Shown here: positions 58,051 through 64,000 of the stretch, piece by piece
How positions within the stretch are numbered: the first letter of the stretch is position 1
How the letters are laid out: the number at the start of each line of letters is the position of its first letter
From: Atherinomorus stipes
Taxonomy: Eukaryota > Chordata > Actinopteri > Atheriniformes > Atherinidae
Length of the DNA stretch: 64,000 nt
Assembly (NCBI GenBank): GCA_023101725.1
Contig: JALJCO010013696.1
Coordinates: forward strand, 310,001-374,000
Direction of reading: 5' to 3'
Program-made: the position numbers and the translations under genes
The notes under the pieces: model-generated
Database searches by the model: none
Seen by the model: the letters and a program-made list of their open reading frames with translations, nothing else
Told to the model about the DNA's origin: nothing

Positions 58051-59518
58051 GGCTGCAGCTAGGTGCTACTCCAAAAACCTACCAGCCTCTTTACTGTTGG
58101 TAGAAAAATGCAACTTATCAACCAATAAGAAAATGATGTGACAACATGATGCATTTGGTTGCTGAGGAAGAGGAGAGGTGGTGGAAGTAACCAAAATTTC
58201 ACTATAATCAGATTTCAGTGCTGCCCCCTAGTGGACAGGAGGACTTACACACCTGGAAATATCAGACCTGGAACGTCCTCTCTGTCTCGCGATGGACAGG
58301 AATGTCTTAGGATTGGAGCAATTAATCTTTTTGGAATCTCATGGTGATGATTGATTGTTTTGTAAATAATTGGAAGAAATGCCTTTGACTTTGCTGCATT
58401 TTGATGTAATTCTTGTTTTATCTCTCTTTTGATGGCCATTTTTTCCAAATATTTTTAAAACTAATTACTTATATTTGCGTTCTAAGTTAAAAACAAGTTT
58501 GTGAAACAAGTTTGTGGTTTTCATAATGAAAAATCAAAGTTTTTTTTACTCAGATTTAGTTTTTTTTAATAGTTTTAGGCCGACTGAGTTAATACAGTGT
58601 GCCAAAATGAAAAAAATAACTGTAAAATCACACTGGTGAGGTTTTCCTGAAAAATTATACCAAACACGGTGTATCACTGCTGTAAAAGGGAAATATAAAG
58701 GTACAAACAAAAGTAGTGGAAAGTGTAAAAAGAGGGTTAACTAGTAATTCAATCAGTTACTATGAAACTGAAGTAATCAGTAAAATAATGACATGCCTTT
58801 TTAAAGAAGTAATCAGTAATCAGATTACTTTTTTAAGTAATCAGGGGCAGCTCTGGCCGTGACTGGTTTATCTGAGTGGTAACGTTTCCCTTCTCTTTCT
58901 CCCTTTCCTGCTTCCTCTTTCCTTCCCTCCTGCCCCTCCTTTCCCTCCTCTTCCTCTCCTCTTCCTCTCCTCTTCCTCCCAGATCGGGTTGCGAGGGCCC
59001 AGTCCTTGACTTGATCAGATGGGCAACCAATCAAGTTGGTATTTTTCTTTGTTTGTGATGATTTCCACCATTCTTTTCTGCCTAGATTTACTTTAGCGTC
59101 AGAACCTCGTGCAGGAGACGGAGATGAGGGGGGCAAATCCCTCCTGGAGGGGACCCCCCCGGCCAGCAGGTGGCGCTCTCACTTGCTCGCTCACTTTCAT
59201 CTCCACTAACCTCCCCATCAGTGGCGTCCTCTACTTTATTCTAGTGGCTGTACTGTGGTCCTGTCGTGTCCCTTACCCCCACCCACCCAAAAAATGATGC
59301 CTGCTCTAAAACAGTCCCACATGACACCCACCACCCTCACTAGGTTACGTATGAAATATGAATATGCATCAACACACCTGAAATACAGCATGACAGGGAA
59401 GTTAGATCATGAAACTGGTTCTGGATTATCTACATACAAATGTAGACCATTATAAGTACTACGTGTATATATGTGTGTACGTGTATGTATTTATATATAT
59501 ATACATATATATATATAT
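58051..59518. other. no gene recognised
   Basis: Contains a pyrimidine-rich tract at 58890-58980 and a TA/TG microsatellite at 59465-59518. A motif GTGCTGCCCCCTAGTGG (about 58219) resembles sequence of dispersed repeats. Confidence 0.4.
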
Positions 59519-59519
59519 A

Positions 59520-60095
59520 CACTCTCAGAAACAGAGGTACGAGACAGGAACGTTTCTGTACCTGTACGTACATTTTTTACAAATGTTCTCTCAAAAATAC
59601 AGTATTGGTCTTTATGAGGCCAGAAGTACCTATATACTATGAAAAAGGCTCCAAAGTAATATAAGGTACAAATTTGTACCATTCCAACCCTAAGGGTACC
59701 TGCAGCATTGAAAAATGTGTGTAGCTTGTACAATAACTATAAATAGCAGTACTTCTAAACAGTAGTATAATTATAGTTATTATATTTTGATTTTCATAGT
59801 AATCATAGTAATAATTATATGTATAATTATATATGTGTTTAGCCTAATATTTCTATAATAATTATTCATTTATTATTAGCATCTTTGATTGTTGTCATAA
59901 TCTCTATTTTATTGACTTTTATTCATCATCTTTAATTGGTTTAATTGTACATTATTAACTCAGCTTGATAAGGTACAAAAATGGACCATGAAGGTACAGA
60001 AATGTCTTTCAGAAAGGAACCCCCCCCCCCCCCCCCCCCCAGCAACAAGCTTTGGACCCTTTTAGGTACAAACTGGTATCTCTGTTTCTGAGTGT
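59520..60095. mobile_element. inverted-terminal MITE, copy 2
   Basis: Ends ACTCTCAGAAACAGAGGTAC and TATCTCTGTTTCTGAGTGTA, inserted in a TA-rich microsatellite. About 575 bp against about 560 for copy 1; a C-run at 60019-60040 and small indels account for most of the difference. Confidence 0.87.
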
Positions 60096-60642
60096 ATCCA
60101 TCTATAGATAGATAGATAGATATGTATATATATATGTATACAGTATATATACTGACTAATAAGTCCAGTTATTAACATAATAGTACAAGTTGTCCTTGTA
60201 TTCGTATCATGAGCAGTGAAACGGAGACAAACCTGTTATGAAACGTTTCCAGTCTTCATCCATGACTGAGAAAATGCATAAATATTGAAAAAAGGAAGCA
60301 AAAACTATTATTTATCTTTATCTAAGACATGGGTAATTTAACGGTGTTCATGGCGTCTTCATTGACTTTTACGATGACGAGATGACATCATCATCATCAT
60401 CATCATCATCGGTTTTATGGATGATCTGTACTCACATTTTTACTTTGAGTCCTACATTTAAATGGTTCCTCCATCGTTGTCTGCCACGTTTTCCCGCTCT
60501 AACCACGCCCGTTTTAAACTCCTTCACCGACTCTCCCTCCACCAGGCTGGCCAGGTCCAGATCTCATCTACAACCACGTTTCCTCGTACATTTCCTCCCA
60601 GCTGACTCGCGCTGTCGGGTCGTTCAACATCACGGCTTCTTT
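60096..60642. other. microsatellites and unique sequence
   Basis: (GATA)n at 60106-60122, TA-rich DNA to 60150, and an (ATC)n run at 60387-60412. No gene. Confidence 0.6.
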
Positions 60643-60644
60643 AA

Positions 60645-61510
60645 AGGGGGGGTTCAGGATTTTTCACTCAGGGCCTCATTTACCAGAGAGCCAGGATCCT
60701 CCTGATCACTGCAGATGGTTTCATCATATTTCATCCCGGTATTCTAGTTCCAGGAGGTCGCTGATGCTAATGCTAGTGAGAGTCAATAGGAACTGCTAGC
60801 CTGTCATTAATAATCTTATCCACTCCACAGAACATCCAAGGTGAATCATTTCTAACGTCAGACTATCCGTGTAAATGTCGTGTTCAGAGAATAATGTTAC
60901 AATTAAACTAACCTGCATTTCGTTGCATTTTAACTTTATAAAGTTTTACTTCCTGGATTTGGCAGCAGAGTGATGTCATCTGCTGCTACGTGCAAGAAGT
61001 AATCTGATTACACAAATATCCAGTCAGAACTACGGCCACGTCTGAAAGGCACGAGGATATGTCGTATTTTAAGATGATTTCTAACTTTTTTCATCAAACT
61101 AACTGTCACCATGTCTCTATGAACCAGAATACACTGGCAAAGGTAGTAAGCTGGTAAGAAACTAGTTCCTCAATATGTAATGCAGAATGTGTCATACAAC
61201 TTGTTAAACTAGTAAAAGTAGCCTTGTATGATACAAGGCTACTTTTACTAGTTTAACACATGAGTTTACTAGTTTAACTCGGCATTTACACAGATAGACT
61301 TGCTAATTTGCCTCAGATGTTCTGTGGAGTGGATAAGATTATCTATGACAGGCTAGCAGTTCCTATTGACTTCCACTAGCATTAGCATCAGCAGCCTCCT
61401 GGAACGAGAATAACGGGATGAAATATGTTGAAACTGTCTGCAGTGATCAGGAGGATCCTGGCTCACCTGTAGATGAGGCCCTATGTCAAAGGTGCTGAAC
61501 CCCCCCTTTC
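60645..61510. mobile_element. fold-back element with about 240-bp inverted arms
   Basis: Left arm (AGGGGGGGTTCAGGATTTTT, GGGCCTCATTTACC, GATCCTCCTGATCACTGCAG, GTCAATAGGAACTGCTAGCC) pairs with the right arm (GGCTAGCAGTTCCTATTGAC, CTGCAGTGATCAGGAGGATC, GAGGCCCTATGTC, CTGAACCCCCCCTTT). The middle contains a perfect palindrome. No coding frame, so non-autonomous. Confidence 0.88.
61202..61258. repeat. perfect 57-bp palindrome (one-base centre)
   Basis: 28-bp arms around a single base at 61230. The left arm begins TGTTAAACTAGTAAAAGTAG and the right arm ends CTACTTTTACTAGTTTAACA. I checked the pairing base by base. Confidence 0.93.
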
Positions 61511-62015
61511 AGGCTGGTTTTTGGAGTTCAGGCTTGACAGAAGTCCAGTTGGGTACAGATGTGCCGCTTCCTGACACAGAAACGGGGGAATGTCCGGACG
61601 GGAAAGCTCGTGCGGGTTTTCCAGTGGTTACAGGGTGATGTGGGACTTATAGGGCGTGCACTGGCGTACCACGTAGACTTCACCACTGCTCCGCATCCTC
61701 GTCCTGATCGTCTTTCTCCGCTTGAGTGTGAGGATTCAGACGCTGAAGATGGCGTCCACAGAGACGCCACATTCAGACCGCCGATCCTGCTCTGCTGGAC
61801 GTCCCGCTGCCGTCCGCGTTCTGCAGGGGGACGGTTTGGGTGAAAGGTTGCAGCTGGACGGTCTGGCGGGGGAAAGCACCACTGGGGGGCAGCAGAGCAG
61901 CAGGACTGATGTAGAGGAGGAGGAAGAGGACGGTGAGGATCAGCTCCCGCTCAGGGAGGCGGCTTCCTGCGGTCCTTCCTCTGTGTGAGGAGGTTGTGAT
62001 GGGACAGAGAGCACC
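61511..62015. other. GC-rich unique block of unknown nature
   Basis: Lies between the fold-back element and a CCAGGC-type array, and includes the 79-codon frame. Neither strand encodes hedgehog Hint sequence. Confidence 0.4.
61749..61988 (+). CDS. unassigned short open frame, 79 codons
   Basis: Starts AAGATGGCG, a good initiation context, and encodes MASTETPHSDRRSC, then a middle with GDGLGERLQLDGLAG, and an acidic end EEEEEDGEDQLPLR before TGA. Composition is GC-rich and gene-like compared with the flanks, but I recognise no family, and it lies inside an ihh intron. The minus strand over the same stretch is also open and contains a hydrophobic run (LILTVLFLLLYISPAALL). It could be a chance frame, a retrocopy fragment or a repeat. 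Confidence 0.2.
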   Translation: MASTETPHSDRRSCSAGRPAAVRVLQGDGLGERLQLDGLAGESTTGGQQSSRTDVEEEEEDGEDQLPLREAASCGPSSV

Positions 62016-62017
62016 AG

Positions 62018-62402
62018 CCCCCCCCAGGTCCAGGCCCAGGCCCAGGCCCAGGCCCAGGTCCAGGTCCAGGCCCAGGCCCAGGCCCAGGTCCAGGTCCAGG
62101 TCCAGGTCCAGGTCCAGGTCCAGGCCCAGGCCCAGGCCCAGGCCCAGGTCCAGGCCCAGGTCCAGGCCCAGGCCCAGGCCCAGGCTCAGGTCCAGGTCCA
62201 GGCCCAGGTCTAGGTCCAGGTCCAGGTCCAGGTCCAGGCCCAGGTCCAGGCCCAGGTCCAGGTCCAGGTCCAGGCCCAGGCCCAGGCCCAGGCCCAGGTC
62301 CAGGCCCGGGCCCAGGTCCAGGCCCAGGTCCAGGTCCAGGTCCAGGTCCAGGCCCAGGCCCAGGTCCAGGTCCAGGCACAGGTCCAGGTCCAGGCCCAGG
62401 TC
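62018..62402. repeat. 6-bp array CAGGTC/CAGGCC
   Basis: About 64 units of CAGGCC and CAGGTC in mixed order. The + strand has essentially no stop, giving spurious Arg/Pro frames. Confidence 0.97.
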
Positions 62403-62861
62403 GTTGTGGAGGCGCTGGTCTGCAGGAGCATAAGGGGGGGGGCAGTGACCACGTCCACCTCTGTCCTTCTTCATGAAGCGGTCCTGGTCTTGGTGGGAAG
62501 TGGATCTGAGACGGTCCTTGTCCTGCTGTAAATACAGACGCTTTCAAACTGCTTTGACCACCTTTAAAGGAACATTCCACCCACAGAATGATGTAACATT
62601 ATCTTCCACCCCCCCTCATGGTGAGAAAGACTCTGCAGCACTTTTTTAATATCTCAAATGCAGCCGGCGATCAGGAAGGCTTCTCGTTTCCCCCCAACTT
62701 TCATATCATGGAGTTCACCGGGATCCGAGCCAAAAAGGTCCATAAAAGTCCACAAAAACTTGTCAATATTCCTCCATACTGCTCGTCCAATGTAATCCAA
62801 GTGTCCTGAGTGGGTAGCATCCAGAATTTACTGGAAACGACGTCATTTAGTAGATTTTTAG
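62403..62861. other. unique sequence and a dispersed-repeat fragment
   Basis: CATACTGCTCGTCCAATGTA with ATCCAAGTGTCCTGA (62776-62810) resembles a fish dispersed repeat. No gene. Confidence 0.45.
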
Positions 62862-64000
62862 AGTCTAATCAGTACTACATCAGTACTACATCAGTACTAC
62901 ATCAGTACTGCATCAGTACTACATCAGTACTGCATCTGTACTACATCAGTACTACATCAGTACTAGATCACTTCTACATCAGTACTACATCAGTACTACA
63001 TCAGTTCTACATCAGTACTACATCAGTACTACATCAGTTCTACATCAGTACAACATCAGTACTACATCAGTACTACATCAGTTCTACATAAGTACTACAT
63101 CAGTACTACATCAGTTCTACATCAGTACTACATCAGTACTGCATCAGTACTGCATCAGTACTGCATCAGTACTACATCAGTACTGCATCAGTACTGCATC
63201 TGTACTGCATCTGTACTGCATCTGTACTACATCAGTACTACATCAGTTCTACATCAGTACTACATCAGTACTACATCAGTACTACATCAGTACTACATCA
63301 GTACTACATCAGTTCTACATCAGTACTACATCAGTACTACATCAGTACTATATCAGTTCTACATCAGTTCTACATCAGTACTACATCAGTACTACATCAG
63401 TTCTACATCAGTACTACATCAGTACTATATCAGTTCTACATCAGTACTACATCAGTACTACATCAGTTCTACATCAGTACTGCATCAGTACTGCATCAGT
63501 ACTACATCAGTACTACATCAGTACTGCATCTGTACTGCATCTGTACTACATCAGTACTAGATCAGTACTACATCAGTACTACATCAGTTCTACATCAGTA
63601 CTACATAAGTACTATATCAGTACTACATCAGTACTACATCAGTTCTACATCAGTTCTACATCAGTACTACATCAGTACTACATCAGTACTACATCAGTTC
63701 TACATCAGTACTACATCAGTACTACATCAGTACTATATCAGTTCTACATCAGTACTACATCAGTACTACATCAGTACTACATCAGTTCTACATCAGTACT
63801 ACATCAGTACTGCATCAGTACTACATCAGTACTAGATCAGTACTACATCAGTACTACATCAGTACTACATCAGTTCTACATCAGTACTACATCAGTACTG
63901 CATCAGTACTGCATCAGTACTACATCAGTACTACATCAGTACTGCATCTGTACTACATCAGTACTACATCAGTTCTACATCAGTACTACATCAGTACTAC
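62862..64000. repeat. 11-bp satellite AGTACTACATC, runs off the window
   Basis: About 103 units of AGTACTACATC, AGTACTGCATC, AGTTCTACATC and TGTACTGCATC. Superblocks recur (for example the run with TGTACTGCATC at 63195 and 63535). Each unit carries an AGTACT palindrome. Confidence 0.97.

Larger units (their letters stand above)
54062..64000 (+). other. ihh intron 2, 5' part (at least 9.9 kb, continues past the window)
   Basis: Starts GTGAGG right after exon 2. No frame downstream encodes the start of the third hedgehog exon (the Cys-Phe junction and Hint domain), so the intron runs beyond 64000. It contains two copies of a 560-575 bp inverted-terminal element, a palindromic fold-back element and six tandem arrays. 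Confidence 0.8.

Noticed and set aside
54062..64000. ihh exon 3 (Hint domain)
   Set aside because: I searched the frames for the Cys-Phe cleavage junction and found none; the exon must be beyond the window.

Overview
This is a vertebrate nuclear window, almost certainly from a teleost fish. It has intron-split hedgehog and NHEJ1 coding exons, Tc1-like and hAT-like transposons, an L2/CR1-like LINE, and dispersed repeats of types familiar from fish genomes. I cannot name the species. All real coding sequence that I recognise lies on the + strand and belongs to two genes. The first is the 3' end of nhej1 (XLF, a non-homologous end-joining factor), with four exons between 26810 and 30245. The second is the 5' part of an Indian-hedgehog-type gene (ihh), with exon 1 at 36338-36637 and exon 2 at 53800-54061. 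NHEJ1 directly upstream of IHH on the same strand is also the mammalian arrangement, which supports both calls. The upstream exons of nhej1 (head domain and coiled coil) and ihh exon 3 (rest of the signal domain plus the Hint/autoprocessing domain) were not found here.

Layout. 1-26.8 kb is most simply read as an nhej1 intron. It is filled with G-rich, C/T-rich and GA-rich tandem arrays, plus an almost adenine-free block at 6.92-8.23 kb, an hAT-type element inflated by a 29-bp minisatellite, and a Tc1-like fossil. 26.8-30.25 kb holds the last four nhej1 exons, with an intact-length but coding-dead Tc1-like element in the first intron between them. 30.3-36.0 kb is intergenic: 7-bp, 17-bp and CAGGTC/CAGGTT-type arrays and an hAT element with a second hAT-like MITE nested in it. 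36.0-37.6 kb is the CpG-rich ihh promoter and exon 1. ihh intron 1 (17.2 kb) carries a 32-bp minisatellite of about 5.7 kb broken by two copies of one LINE. ihh intron 2 runs past the window end. It contains a second copy of a short inverted-terminal-repeat element, a fold-back element with a perfect 57-bp palindrome, and several more minisatellites up to 64000.

By my boundaries, tandem repeats cover roughly 45% of the window. Nearly all of the longest open reading frames (up to 1454 codons) are artefacts of repeats or of compositions that cannot spell a stop codon. At least three minisatellites seem to have started inside transposable elements. No prokaryotic-type system, CRISPR array or viral gene was seen. 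The main unexplained feature is the adenine-free block. Functionally, the unique sequence in the nhej1 intron and ihh intron 1 is where ihh enhancers might be sought.
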